From: Mucilaginibacter paludis DSM 18603
GTDB taxonomy: Bacteria > Bacteroidota > Bacteroidia > Sphingobacteriales > Sphingobacteriaceae
Assembly: GCF_000166195.2 (NCBI RefSeq)
Contig: NZ_CM001403.1
Location: 4,916,432-4,980,431 of the forward strand
Direction of reading: 5' to 3'
Length of the DNA stretch: 64,000 bases
Notes under the pieces: generated by a model
What the model saw: the letters and a program-made list of their open reading frames with translations, nothing else
Told to the model about the DNA's origin: nothing
Databases searched by the model: none
Program-made: the position numbers and the translations under genes
In this document: piece by piece, positions 33,740 through 43,944 of the stretch
How positions within the stretch are numbered: the stretch's first letter is position 1
How the letters are laid out: every line of letters starts with the position of its first letter

Positions 33740-36700
33740 TTGATTAACGTTTTTACCTGGAAGCTTGCTTTCTGCATTGTGTTTTTTGCTGCAATGTTTG
33801 GCAGTATGCAACTGCATGCGCAAACGGGTTCTGTATTAAAAAAGGATTCCTCGTCGGCAAAGTATCCAATTAAAATTGATAAAACCAATAACGGGAAGGC
33901 TAAAGAAGGCATATTTCAGCCCGACCCGCCAAACCTGGTCCGCACCATCGAATACGATGCGGTAAGCAATCGCTATATCCTTACCGAAAAAGTAGGTAAC
34001 CTGCTTTTTCGTCCCGTTCAATACCTTACTTTCTCGCAATACATAGAGCTGAAACAGCGCGAAACCCAAAAGATATATTGGAAGCAGCTGGCCGATAACT
34101 ATGCTTATGCCTCGCAACAACCGGGTTTTATCCCTCAGATCAAGATCCGCAGCCACACCTTTGAGCAAATATTCGGCAGCAACATTATCGATATCCGCCC
34201 GCAGGGCTCGGCCGAAATGGTGTTTGCAGGGCAGGTTAATACCAACCAGAATCCCTTATTTAACAGCACACAGCGTACCCAGGCCAACTTTAACTTTGAT
34301 CAGCACATTCAAATGAACGTGACGGGTACCATAGGCGATAAGCTGAAGATCAATACCAATTACAATACCGATGCACAGTTTCAGTTTGAGAACCAGATCA
34401 AATTGGATTATACCGGTAAGCCCGACGAAATTATCCAGAAGATAGAGGCCGGTACCGTAAGTATGCCTTTAAACACCACGCTGATAACCGGCAGCCAAGC
34501 CTTATTTGGTGTAAAAACAAAATTGAAGTTCGGTAAGTTGGATGTAACCAGCATATTTTCTCAGCAACGCTCACAATCGCAACAGATCACCATTACCAAT
34601 GGCTCGCAACAAGCCGCGTTTAGGTTAACCCCAGCCGATTATGAGGCTAACAAGCATTATTTTTTAGCACAATATTTTAGGGATAACTACGATAAGGCGC
34701 TGGCCAATATTCCTATCATCAACTCCAATATTACCATCACCAAAATTGAGGTATGGACAACCAACCGCAACAACAGCACTACCGATTCGCGTGATATTGT
34801 GGGCTTCCTGGATCTCGGCGAAAACAGGCCGAATAATAGCAGCCTGATAAGGGGTGGAGGCTCGGCTTTACCTGCCGGCTTTAATGGCCCGGGTTTTACG
34901 CAGCAATCAAATACGCTGTTAGCTAACTTGCCCGCTGATGCAAGGTTAACCAGTTCGAACGCTCTGAACACTTATTTCCAGTCTACCGGCGCTACCGACA
35001 ATTATTCAAAACTAACTTATGCCCGTAAGCTTACCGACAAAGAGTTTACACTGCATGCGCAGTTAGGGTATATATCCTTAAACTATCCGCTCAATAATGA
35101 TGAAGTGTTGGCGGTTGCTTACCGCTATACTTATAATGGTAAGGAGTACCAGGTGGGTGAGTTTTCTACAGATGCAAAGGTTGATGCCACTACGCCCAAG
35201 GTACTGTTCACTAAATTGTTGAAGAACGAAATATTAAAAACCAACCTGCCAACCTGGAAGCTGATGATGAAAAACATCTATTCGCTGGGGGCCTTTGGTA
35301 TCAGTTCCAGTGATTTTAAATTAAGCATTACCCGCTTAGACGATAAAACCGGGGTTGAACAGCCGATGATGCTGGAAGGGCAGAACACCAAAAATAAACT
35401 GTGGCTCCAACTGACGGATCTGGACAATTTAAACCAGCAAAGCCAGAAACAGCCGGATGGTTATTTCGATTTTTTAGAAGGTGTCACCATCGATTCGCAA
35501 AACGGACGCATCATGTTTCCGGTATTGGAGCCGTTTGGTTCCGACCTCACCAAGCAATTTCTTCCCAGCGAGCAGGACCTGATCAAGCGTTATGTTTATC
35601 AGCCGCTGTATGATTCTACCAAAACCATTGCCCAGCAGTTTTTTCCGCAATACAACCGGTATGTAATTAAGGGTACGTATACATCGCAGTCCGGATCGGA
35701 ATACCAGTTAAATGCCATTAACATTCCGCAAGGTTCGGTTGTGGCTACCTCCGGGAGTTATAAACTGGTTGAAGGTAATGACTTTACGGTAGATTACAAT
35801 GCCGGCCGTATCCGCATTTTAAACCAGTCGTTATTGGCATCCGGGCAGCCTATTACTATCAACGTAGAGAATAACGAGTTATTCGGTGTGCAGCAACGAT
35901 CCCTTTTCGGCTCCCGGTTTGATTATAAGGTGGATAATAAACTCAGTATAGGTGCTACGGTGATGCATTTAAGCGAACAGCCCATCACACAAAAAATAAG
36001 CATCGGCGATGAGCCTATTTCTAACACCATTTACGGGTTTGATGCCAATTACAGTTCGTCATCCCGCATGTTAACCCGGCTGGTTGATAAAATTCCCTTT
36101 ATCTCTACTAAAGCACCGTCGTCGGTAAATTTTAGCGGAGAGTTTGCCCAGTTAATCCCAGGGCACCCAAGCGCCTTGAATTTCGCGGGTGCTAACGGCA
36201 CCTCCTACCTGGATGATTTTGAGAGCAGCCGCTCGCTCATTGATATTAAAAGCGCTACCAATTGGCAAATATCGGCCACGCCGCAGCTTTTTTCCGAATA
36301 TAACTCCCTGTCGTTAAGTTATGGTTACAACCGTGCCCGGCTTGCTTTCTACAATATCGACCCCATTTTTTACAACAGGTCAAACAGTGATTCGCCACCT
36401 TTGGCTAACGCCAGTAACGAGTTATCCAACCACTATGTAAGGCAGGTGTACGAGCAGGAAGTTTATCCCTACAAGCAATCCATCACGGGTACGCCGCTGG
36501 CTTTGGCCACACTGGATATGGCTTTTTATCCAACCGTGCGCGGGCCATACAACTTTAGCACTACCGGTATCAACAGTGACGGAACGCTACAAAATCCTAA
36601 AAGCCGCTGGGGCGGTATGTTCCGCCGAATTGATGTGAACGATTTTGAATCGCTTAATGTGGCCTATATTGAGTTTTGGATGCTCGATCCATATATCTAT

Positions 36701-39700
36701 AAACCAAACTCACAGGGTGGCGATCTGTACTTCAACCTGGGAAGTATTACCGAAGATATTTTAAGAGACGGGCGCAAAAGTTTGGAGAATGGTTTGCCTG
36801 TTGACGGCGACCTGAGTAAGGTTGACGAAACGATATGGGGCCGCGTGCCTAAGCTGCAACCTGTGGTAAATTCGTTTGATAATAATCCGGATTCACGTAT
36901 TCTGCAAGATGTGGGCCTTGACGGGATGAATGATGCCGACGAGCGTAACAAGTTTGCCAGCATTGTGCAGCAGGTTAAAGGGCAGCTCACTACACAGGCC
37001 GGCAACGATTTTGCCGCCGACCCATCCGGAGATGATTTTCAATATTTTCGTGGGGGGGCGTTGGACCAAAACCGCGCCGGTATTTTACAGCGCTATGCCA
37101 AGTATAACGGTACCGAAGGTAACTCCAAAACATCACAACAATCTCAGGCTGAGTTAGGTATTGCCAATTCGGCCTCCACTTCCTTACCGGATGGCGAGGA
37201 TGTTAACCGCGATAATACGATGAGCGAGGCCGACGAGTATTTTCAATATAAAGTGTCTATCCGCCCGCAGGATATGCTTGTGGGGCAAAACTATATCACA
37301 GACAAGGTTGCTGCTACGGTTAAATTAGCCAACGGATCAACCCAAACGGTAAACTGGTATCAGTTCCGTATCCCCATCGGCGATTATCAATCCAAAGTCG
37401 GCAATATTCAGGATTTTAAGGCCATCCGTTTCATCAGGATGTTTATGACCAATTTTGCCGATACAGCTGTTTTGCGTTTTGCTGCCTTGCAACTGGTACG
37501 GGGAGAATGGCGAGCCTTTAATACCGAAAATAACCCGGTTAACGTAATTGCCGACCCAGCTTTGACTACCCCCGGTTTGGATAACTCAACCATTGATGTA
37601 GGTACGGTTAATATCGAAGAGAATGGAACCCGCAGCCCTATCCCGTACGTTGTGCCGCCGGGCATTGTGCGCCAGCGCGATTATAATAACCTGGCTACTA
37701 ACGTTCAGCTAAACGAACAATCTTTATCCGTTACGGTTAAGCAGCTTCGCGATGGTTATTCGCGAGCTACCTTTAAAACTTTTTATAACGATTTACGCTC
37801 CTATAAACATATCCAGATGTTTGTACATGCCGAGCAGGTGGGTGCTACAGGTTTAAAGGATAACGACATCAGTGCTTTTATCAGGTTGGGCACGGATTAC
37901 ATCGACAATTACTACGAGTACGAGATACCCTTAAAAGTAACGCAGCCTGGCACCAGCGATCCTTCTGCCATATGGCCAACAGCAAATAGTTTAGATCTGG
38001 ATCTGTCCCTGCTAACTAATGCCAAGCTTGCCCGTAACAGGGCCAATTGGCGGTCTGATATACCTTACACCTTTACGGATGGTAAAAATAAGATCACCAT
38101 TAAAGGGCAGCCCGATCTGAGCCGTTTACGCACTATTATGTTGGGGGTGCGTAATCCGTATAAAAACAATTCGGCGTCGGGTGTGGATGATGGCCTGGAT
38201 AAGTCGGCCATTGTATGGTTTAACGAGTTGCGCCTTACCGATTTTGACGAACACGGCGGATGGGCTGCCACGGCGCGCTTAAATGCCAAACTTGCCGATT
38301 TTGCCGATGTTACCGTATCCGGAAGTAAAACAACGGCCGGCTTTGGAGGTATAGACCAGCGCGTAAGCTCGCGCAATATGAATGATACGCGCAATTTTGA
38401 TATTGCTACCAATATGGAATTAGGTAAGTTTTTCCCTGAAAAAGCCGGGATGCGTATCCCTCTTTACGTAGATGTATCATCGCAGTTAAGCACGCCGGAA
38501 TACGACCCATCGCTTGGTGACATTAAAGTGAAGGACGAAATAAAAGGACTCAGCAAAACTCAAAGCGATTCCATCCAAAGCCGCATTGTAGATTTAACAA
38601 CCCGTAAAAGTATAAACCTGGCCAATGTACATAAGGTAAAAACAAATCCATCGTCGCCAAACCACGTTTGGGATGTGGAAAACCTGAGCGCTACCTATGC
38701 CTACACCGAATACGACCACCATGATTTTACGACCGAAAACGCCCTGCAAAAAACATACAAGGTAGCCCTGGCCTATAATTATACCAACCAGCCCAGGTAT
38801 TATGCACCTTTCCAAAAAATCATCAAAAATAATCTGCTGGCCATATTTCGCGATTTTAATTACAGCTTGCTGCCGTCGAGGTTAAACTTCCGGATTGATT
38901 TCGACCGGTTTTATTCTGAAAATACGCTACGCGATAACAATACAACCGGTGCTATCCCCATCAGTGAGGATCTGCGCACAAGCTTCAATAAAAATTTCCT
39001 GATCACGAGGGTTTACGGTATCGGCTGGAATCTGTCCAAATCCCTCACCATGGATATTGATGCTACCAACCTGGCTGTGGTTGATGAGCCTGCAGGCCGC
39101 ATCAACGGTTTAAAAAAGGATACCCTGTGGAATAACCTCAAAAAGCTGGGCCGCACTACCGACTACAATCATAATTTAAATTTTAATTATACGGTGCCTA
39201 TCAATAAACTCCCGGGACTGGATTGGACCAGTATGATAGCTCATTACAGCACAAAGTTTGAATGGAAAACTGAGCCCCTCTTCTCCATCACCGATCCGGC
39301 TTATAATGTAGGTAACAGTATCCAAAACTCCCGCACTATTCAGTTGAACCCTACCCTAAACCTGTTGGCTTTATATAATAAGTTTAGTTTTTTGCGTAAG
39401 GCTAATGATCCGAACAACAAGGGCGGTATGGGTAGCTTTTTATTGGGCCTGTTAACCAGCGTTAAAAATATCAGCGGCTCTTACAATCGTACTGAGGGTA
39501 CTTTTTTACCGGGCTACCTGCCTGGTACAAATTTTTATGGTGCCGATCCTAACTATAATGCCCCCGGCATAGGCTTTTTGTTAGGCAGCCAAGCCGATAT
39601 TCGCGGTAAGGCGGTAGCCAATGGCTGGATAAGTACCGATACTTTACAAAATCAGCTGTATGTAACTACCTTCAATGAGGATATGCACTTTAAGGCCACC

Positions 39701-40786
39701 ATTGAGCCAACGCACGATTTGCGGATTGAACTAACCGCCTTTAAAACGCGCAATCTTAATTACCAAACCAATTTCAAATATTCACCCCTAACCAATAGCT
39801 TTGAAGATTTGAGCCCAATTACATCGGGGGATTATAGCGTGTCATACCTTTCCATCGCTACGGCCTTCGGCAAAACATCAGGTATTGATAATACATCGAG
39901 CACCTTCCAGAAATTTTTAGACAACAGGGCAGTTGTCTCGCAGCGTTTAGGTAGATCAAATCCTAATTCGGCAGGCATCACCGGCGGCTATGCCGATGGT
40001 TACGGGCCAAACTCGCAAAATGTATTGGTTGATGCCTTCTTGGCGGCTTATTCAGGCAAGGATCCCAATAATGTAAAAACAGGCGGCTTTCCGAATATTC
40101 CGATACCTAACTGGCAAATTTCGTACAGCGGTTTAGGCCATATGCCATTCTTTGCGGAAATATTTGATTCGTTCGATTTGAGGCACGGCTACCGCTCAAG
40201 CTACAACGTAAACGGATTTAGCTCCTTGCAGCGCTATCATGAAGCCAATGGCGGTGTAGATGTACGCGATGCCAATAACGATTTTTTACCTTTTTACCAA
40301 TTCTCGCAAATTACAATTTTTGAGCAGTTTGTGCCTTTGCTGGGGATGGATATCCGTTTCCACAACAGCATGACGGCTAATCTGGAATACAGGCAAAGCC
40401 GCACGTTAAGCCTGAGCCTGGCTAACAGCCAGCTTGCCCAGCAAAACGAAAGCAACACGGTATTTGGTTTCGGCTACCGCACTAACCACTTTAGGTTTCC
40501 ATTCGGCTTGTTTAAAAATGTGTTGCTTAATAACGATATGAATTTTAAGCTTGACTTTTCAATCAACGATACCAAAACTTTAATTTACCGTGCCGATATC
40601 CAATCCGCGGAAGTATCCTCCGGGTCACAAAATATCGCCGTAAGGCCATCTGTTGATTACATGATTAATAAGCGGTTTAACCTTCGCGTTTTCTATGATT
40701 CAACAATCACCAAGCCTTACACCTCGCAGGCCTTTAATACATCCTTTGCTAACTTTGGCTTTAGTTTAAAGTTGTTGCTTCAGTAA
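33740..40786 (+). CDS. sprA: Cell surface protein SprA, T9SS outer-membrane translocon
   Basis: The 2348-residue protein matches SprA/Sov, the giant single-chain outer-membrane beta-barrel that is the translocation pore of the type IX secretion system and is needed for gliding in motile species. A signal peptide (INVFTWKLAFCIVFFAAMFG, ending near LHA-QTG) is followed by a plug-like region with IDIRPQGSAEMVFAGQVNTN and many repeated strand motifs to the C-terminus (FNTSFANFGFSLKLLLQ). The start must be the TTG at 33740: no ATG in frame gives the signal peptide. A single open frame over 7 kb argues for function. Position after maeB and ruvA supports orthology. Confidence 0.95.
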   Translation: MINVFTWKLAFCIVFFAAMFGSMQLHAQTGSVLKKDSSSAKYPIKIDKTNNGKAKEGIFQPDPPNLVRTIEYDAVSNRYILTEKVGNLLFRPVQYLTFSQYIELKQRETQKIYWKQLADNYAYASQQPGFIPQIKIRSHTFEQIFGSNIIDIRPQGSAEMVFAGQVNTNQNPLFNSTQRTQANFNFDQHIQMNVTGTIGDKLKINTNYNTDAQFQFENQIKLDYTGKPDEIIQKIEAGTVSMPLNTTLITGSQALFGVKTKLKFGKLDVTSIFSQQRSQSQQITITNGSQQAAFRLTPADYEANKHYFLAQYFRDNYDKALANIPIINSNITITKIEVWTTNRNNSTTDSRDIVGFLDLGENRPNNSSLIRGGGSALPAGFNGPGFTQQSNTLLANLPADARLTSSNALNTYFQSTGATDNYSKLTYARKLTDKEFTLHAQLGYISLNYPLNNDEVLAVAYRYTYNGKEYQVGEFSTDAKVDATTPKVLFTKLLKNEILKTNLPTWKLMMKNIYSLGAFGISSSDFKLSITRLDDKTGVEQPMMLEGQNTKNKLWLQLTDLDNLNQQSQKQPDGYFDFLEGVTIDSQNGRIMFPVLEPFGSDLTKQFLPSEQDLIKRYVYQPLYDSTKTIAQQFFPQYNRYVIKGTYTSQSGSEYQLNAINIPQGSVVATSGSYKLVEGNDFTVDYNAGRIRILNQSLLASGQPITINVENNELFGVQQRSLFGSRFDYKVDNKLSIGATVMHLSEQPITQKISIGDEPISNTIYGFDANYSSSSRMLTRLVDKIPFISTKAPSSVNFSGEFAQLIPGHPSALNFAGANGTSYLDDFESSRSLIDIKSATNWQISATPQLFSEYNSLSLSYGYNRARLAFYNIDPIFYNRSNSDSPPLANASNELSNHYVRQVYEQEVYPYKQSITGTPLALATLDMAFYPTVRGPYNFSTTGINSDGTLQNPKSRWGGMFRRIDVNDFESLNVAYIEFWMLDPYIYKPNSQGGDLYFNLGSITEDILRDGRKSLENGLPVDGDLSKVDETIWGRVPKLQPVVNSFDNNPDSRILQDVGLDGMNDADERNKFASIVQQVKGQLTTQAGNDFAADPSGDDFQYFRGGALDQNRAGILQRYAKYNGTEGNSKTSQQSQAELGIANSASTSLPDGEDVNRDNTMSEADEYFQYKVSIRPQDMLVGQNYITDKVAATVKLANGSTQTVNWYQFRIPIGDYQSKVGNIQDFKAIRFIRMFMTNFADTAVLRFAALQLVRGEWRAFNTENNPVNVIADPALTTPGLDNSTIDVGTVNIEENGTRSPIPYVVPPGIVRQRDYNNLATNVQLNEQSLSVTVKQLRDGYSRATFKTFYNDLRSYKHIQMFVHAEQVGATGLKDNDISAFIRLGTDYIDNYYEYEIPLKVTQPGTSDPSAIWPTANSLDLDLSLLTNAKLARNRANWRSDIPYTFTDGKNKITIKGQPDLSRLRTIMLGVRNPYKNNSASGVDDGLDKSAIVWFNELRLTDFDEHGGWAATARLNAKLADFADVTVSGSKTTAGFGGIDQRVSSRNMNDTRNFDIATNMELGKFFPEKAGMRIPLYVDVSSQLSTPEYDPSLGDIKVKDEIKGLSKTQSDSIQSRIVDLTTRKSINLANVHKVKTNPSSPNHVWDVENLSATYAYTEYDHHDFTTENALQKTYKVALAYNYTNQPRYYAPFQKIIKNNLLAIFRDFNYSLLPSRLNFRIDFDRFYSENTLRDNNTTGAIPISEDLRTSFNKNFLITRVYGIGWNLSKSLTMDIDATNLAVVDEPAGRINGLKKDTLWNNLKKLGRTTDYNHNLNFNYTVPINKLPGLDWTSMIAHYSTKFEWKTEPLFSITDPAYNVGNSIQNSRTIQLNPTLNLLALYNKFSFLRKANDPNNKGGMGSFLLGLLTSVKNISGSYNRTEGTFLPGYLPGTNFYGADPNYNAPGIGFLLGSQADIRGKAVANGWISTDTLQNQLYVTTFNEDMHFKATIEPTHDLRIELTAFKTRNLNYQTNFKYSPLTNSFEDLSPITSGDYSVSYLSIATAFGKTSGIDNTSSTFQKFLDNRAVVSQRLGRSNPNSAGITGGYADGYGPNSQNVLVDAFLAAYSGKDPNNVKTGGFPNIPIPNWQISYSGLGHMPFFAEIFDSFDLRHGYRSSYNVNGFSSLQRYHEANGGVDVRDANNDFLPFYQFSQITIFEQFVPLLGMDIRFHNSMTANLEYRQSRTLSLSLANSQLAQQNESNTVFGFGYRTNHFRFPFGLFKNVLLNNDMNFKLDFSINDTKTLIYRADIQSAEVSSGSQNIAVRPSVDYMINKRFNLRVFYDSTITKPYTSQAFNTSFANFGFSLKLLLQ

Positions 40787-40816
40787 CCGGTGGTATTTGT
40801 GTTACTGATGCTACCG

Positions 40817-40899
40817 TGGGGGCACGAAGCAATTTCTAACGTAGCCTGATGGGCTCACCGAATTTGATTTATATACCCATTGCGGTTCTTCGTTGCCGC
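40817..40899. repeat. Degenerate interspersed repeat type A
   Basis: Between the convergent sprA and SGNH genes. Contains GGCACGAAGCAATTTCTA and, about 60 bp later, TTGCGGTTCTTCGTTGCCG, an eroded version of the palindromic GAAGCAATCT/AGATTGCTTC repeats at 2211 and 60524-61160. No obvious terminator hairpin with T-run was found in this 200-bp gap. Confidence 0.4.
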
Positions 40900-40986
40900 T
40901 ATATGCACACTTTGCTATCTGGCCTTTTTCTGAGGCGACCAGCTTTTAAAAACTAAAAAGCAAAGCTTAATACACCATTAAGGCTA

Positions 40987-41967
40987 TCACTCAATCAAAT
41001 GGTGCGCCTTAATATACTCCGTAATGTCTCTCGAAAACTGTTGTGAGCCCTGTTTATTCATGTGAAATTCGTCGGAAAATTTTTCCGGATGATTATTAAA
41101 GCGGTCATCAGAAGAGTAATCCAAAAAGGTTACATTGGAGTATTGTTTAAGGATATTAATGAGTAGCTCTTTTTCGATAGTTTGGTTATCCAGGTAAAAT
41201 GGATTTTTTAAAATAGTGGGTGATATCACCACCAGCGTTTTGATATTATTTTTAGCGGTATTATCCAAAAAACGTTTAAAATATCCCACTGCTTTATCCT
41301 CCGGTACCTCATGCTTTTCTTTCAATTTAACCAAGCGGGCTTTCATCGCTTCAAAGTAATTGGTTACATAAGCTTCGGTAACCCGGCCTTCCAGTGGCAA
41401 ATACCCGCTACTATCTTTTTTTACCGAATTAGGGAGTAAAGCGTTGGTGCCTAATATAAATATAGAGGAGTTATAAGGGTAGGTTTGCGAGAACAGTTTA
41501 TAGCGTTCAAACTCGCTCACTTCGGCAATGTATTTAATCAGCTCGGGATGCTCGTTACAATAAGGCAATAAGATAGTGAGTTTTTCGTACTTAGATGGGT
41601 TAACAGCCAATTCCCATGGATTAATATCTAAAATAATCAGCTTGGGTTTATGCCTGTTGAGCGATACTTCCTGTACAGCAGTCGAATAGGGGATCATTTG
41701 CCCATCGCGACCGGAATTATAACAGCTTAAGCCTAAGCCTTGAGCTATAATAGGCGATGAGTAATGGCGGACAGCCCTTGAGCTGCCGAAGATCATGATA
41801 TCCTGGCGGGCGCTATCAATGGCGTAGGTGGTTTGGCTAAACTGGCCCACACGCTGGCTGAAATATACTTTTTTAAATGCAAATCCTACTATCCGGTCAA
41901 TCACAATCAGGATGATGCAAAAAATGGCCAACCTGGTCAGGAATCTAATAACACTTCTCTTTTCCAT
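40987..41967 (-). CDS. SGNH/GDSL-type acyl-esterase or acetyltransferase partner (AlgX/DltD-like)
   Basis: A 326-residue protein with one N-terminal membrane anchor (about 8-30, FLTRLAIFCIILIVIDRIVG) and an extracytoplasmic SGNH-hydrolase-like domain. The nucleophile Ser lies in IMIFGSSRAVRHYSS and the Asp-His pair in SDEFHMNKQGS near the C-terminus. It overlaps the upstream MBOAT gene by one base. In AlgI/AlgX/AlgJ and PatA/PatB systems, an MBOAT channel hands an acyl group to such a periplasmic SGNH protein. The acceptor polymer is unknown; peptidoglycan or a surface polysaccharide is likely. Confidence 0.78.
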   Translation of the reverse strand: MEKRSVIRFLTRLAIFCIILIVIDRIVGFAFKKVYFSQRVGQFSQTTYAIDSARQDIMIFGSSRAVRHYSSPIIAQGLGLSCYNSGRDGQMIPYSTAVQEVSLNRHKPKLIILDINPWELAVNPSKYEKLTILLPYCNEHPELIKYIAEVSEFERYKLFSQTYPYNSSIFILGTNALLPNSVKKDSSGYLPLEGRVTEAYVTNYFEAMKARLVKLKEKHEVPEDKAVGYFKRFLDNTAKNNIKTLVVISPTILKNPFYLDNQTIEKELLINILKQYSNVTFLDYSSDDRFNNHPEKFSDEFHMNKQGSQQFSRDITEYIKAHHLIE

Positions 41968-43394
41968 TAAAATTGAAAATATATAAACTGGCCACCATTA
42001 AATACGCCAAGTATCAGCAATAAAAAAACAGTGAGCGCTATGGAGCCCCACCTCACCACAATATTGTGGGAAGTAAAAAAATTGAACTTTTGCGGCAGGT
42101 ATTCCATTTTGTATTCAACCATAAGTAAGATAACGATAGCTAAAATGGAGTGGGCAAAGTTGCTGATGCCATCGCCAAAAAATGGAGTGGCGCCAAAGGT
42201 GCGTAAATTATGAATGAGCTTAAAGGCATCGGCAACGGAGTTGGCCCTGAAAAATATCCAGGCAAAGGTTACAAAGGTAATGGTTAAAGCAATGTTGCCC
42301 ATACGCATTAACGTAGCTGCAAATTCGTTTTCGGGAGTTTTACGCAGATAGGGTTTAATGATGACGTAAACTACCGAATATAAGCCGTGAAGTGCACCCC
42401 AAATGATATAGGTATAGTTAGCGCCGTGCCATATACCGCTCACTAAAAAGATGATGAACAGGTTAAGGTAACGCCTGCCTGTAGAAACCTTGCTTCCGCC
42501 TAAAGGGATGTACAGATAATCGCGGAACCAGGTTGATAACGAAATGTGCCATCTGCGCCAAAAATCCTGGATATTGGTTGCAAAGTAAGGGCGGTTAAAG
42601 TTCTTCATCAAATCGAAGCCCATGGTTTTGGCGCAGCCGATAGCGATGTCGGTATAGCCTGAAAAATCACAATAGATCTGAACTGCGAAAAAAAGCGAAG
42701 CAATAACAATGGTAGTGCCGTTATGCAGGTCGGGATTATTATACACCGAGTTAATAAAGATGGAAAGCCTGTCGGCGATAACCAGTTTTTTAAAAAATCC
42801 CCAAAGCATCATTTTTAAACCCGATACCATCAGGTTATAATTGAACGGGTATTTGGTATGCATCTGGTATAGAATATTCTGTGGCCTTTCAATAGGGCCG
42901 GCAACCAACTGCGGATAAAACATCACGTATAAACTATAAATGCCAAAGTGTTTTTCGGCTTTTTGGTTGCCACGATATACCTCGATGGTATAGCTCATAG
43001 CCTGGAAGGTATGGAAGGATAAACCGATAGGTAATAATATGGTTAAATAGGGTATGGGGTTATGTAAGTCGAACTTTTGGAAAAGAAAATCGATGTTAAG
43101 ATTGATGAAGTTGAAGTATTTAAAAACTGCCAGGATGCCGATATTGGCTACCAAACTGGCCATTAAAAGCATTTTACGGTAACGCGGCTTTTGTTGTTTT
43201 TCGATATAGATACCGGCGAAGTAATCAATAACGATGGTGAACCCCAATATCAAAATATATATCGGCACAAACGCCATATAAAAATAACAACTGGCTGCCA
43301 GTAAAATTATCCACCTGAATTTGTAGGAAATAACAAAATATAACGTGGTTACGAGTATGTAAAAGATGGCAAACTCAATAGAATTAAATAACAT
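41967..43394 (-). CDS. MBOAT-family O-acyltransferase, AlgI/DltB-like
   Basis: A 475-residue inner-membrane protein with about 11 hydrophobic segments, of the AlgI/PatA/DltB branch. The landmark region WRRWHISLSTWFRDYLYIPL and the invariant catalytic histidine in VSGIWHGANYTYIIWGALHG are both intact. It moves activated acyl (usually acetyl) groups from the cytoplasm for O-acylation of extracytoplasmic glycans. Together with the overlapping SGNH gene it forms a two-gene unit; no polysaccharide synthesis genes are adjacent, so the modified polymer is unknown. Confidence 0.93.
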   Translation of the reverse strand: MLFNSIEFAIFYILVTTLYFVISYKFRWIILLAASCYFYMAFVPIYILILGFTIVIDYFAGIYIEKQQKPRYRKMLLMASLVANIGILAVFKYFNFINLNIDFLFQKFDLHNPIPYLTILLPIGLSFHTFQAMSYTIEVYRGNQKAEKHFGIYSLYVMFYPQLVAGPIERPQNILYQMHTKYPFNYNLMVSGLKMMLWGFFKKLVIADRLSIFINSVYNNPDLHNGTTIVIASLFFAVQIYCDFSGYTDIAIGCAKTMGFDLMKNFNRPYFATNIQDFWRRWHISLSTWFRDYLYIPLGGSKVSTGRRYLNLFIIFLVSGIWHGANYTYIIWGALHGLYSVVYVIIKPYLRKTPENEFAATLMRMGNIALTITFVTFAWIFFRANSVADAFKLIHNLRTFGATPFFGDGISNFAHSILAIVILLMVEYKMEYLPQKFNFFTSHNIVVRWGSIALTVFLLLILGVFNGGQFIYFQF

Positions 43395-43566
43395 ACCGTT
43401 TTGAAAGGGGTTTAATATGGTGCAAAATAATCAATAAAAAATATAAGCCATATACTTTTACGGAAAAAATGAGTAGTTGGTTGACTGCTGCGTAGGTTTT
43501 AATATACAAGTTTTAAACTCAAACATCTTGTCCGGTTACCGGGTTGTAGATATAAGCAAACGACAG

Positions 43567-43785
43567 ATGATGAAAAAGGGAGATCCCGTTAACTGGAAGT
43601 GGGGTAAATCAGAAGCCGGGGGTACGATAAAGCAAAAATTTGTTGAGCCGGTACAAAAAACCATTAAAGGTGGTAAAATAAAACGCAATGCTACCAAAGA
43701 TAAGCCCGCTTTTTTGATAGCACAGGAGAATGGAGACAAAGTATTAAAATCGGAAAGTGAGTTGAAGATGGGCGGAAAAAGTTGA
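43567..43785 (+). CDS. DUF2945 (hypervirulence-associated TUDOR-like) small protein
   Basis: I place the start at the first ATG of an ATGATG pair at 43567 (72 aa); a longer frame from 43477 needs a TTG start and adds non-conserved sequence. The protein reads KKGDPVNWKWGKSEAGGTIK, then KPAFLIAQENGDKVLKSESE, matching the DUF2945/HVA1-type small beta-barrel found widely in soil bacteria. It is basic (many Lys). The function is not established. It stands alone, divergent from the MBOAT gene across 172 bp. Confidence 0.75.
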   Translation: MMKKGDPVNWKWGKSEAGGTIKQKFVEPVQKTIKGGKIKRNATKDKPAFLIAQENGDKVLKSESELKMGGKS

Positions 43786-43944
43786 AAAGGAGCTTGATGT
43801 ACGTTCGTTTATTGCCGGGTGGCAATCAAATTCGTTGTTGCTATTTATCAGTGTTGTTTTTTGGTATATTTAGGTATGCAAGTCATTGCCATCGTGCTGG
43901 GACAGAGTCAATTTAATATCAGTAAAAACATCAATAGGATTTTT

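Noticed and set aside
43477..43785. A longer DUF2945 gene from 43477
   Set aside because: Needs a TTG start and adds 30 residues with no family resemblance; the ATG at 43567 matches the domain start.
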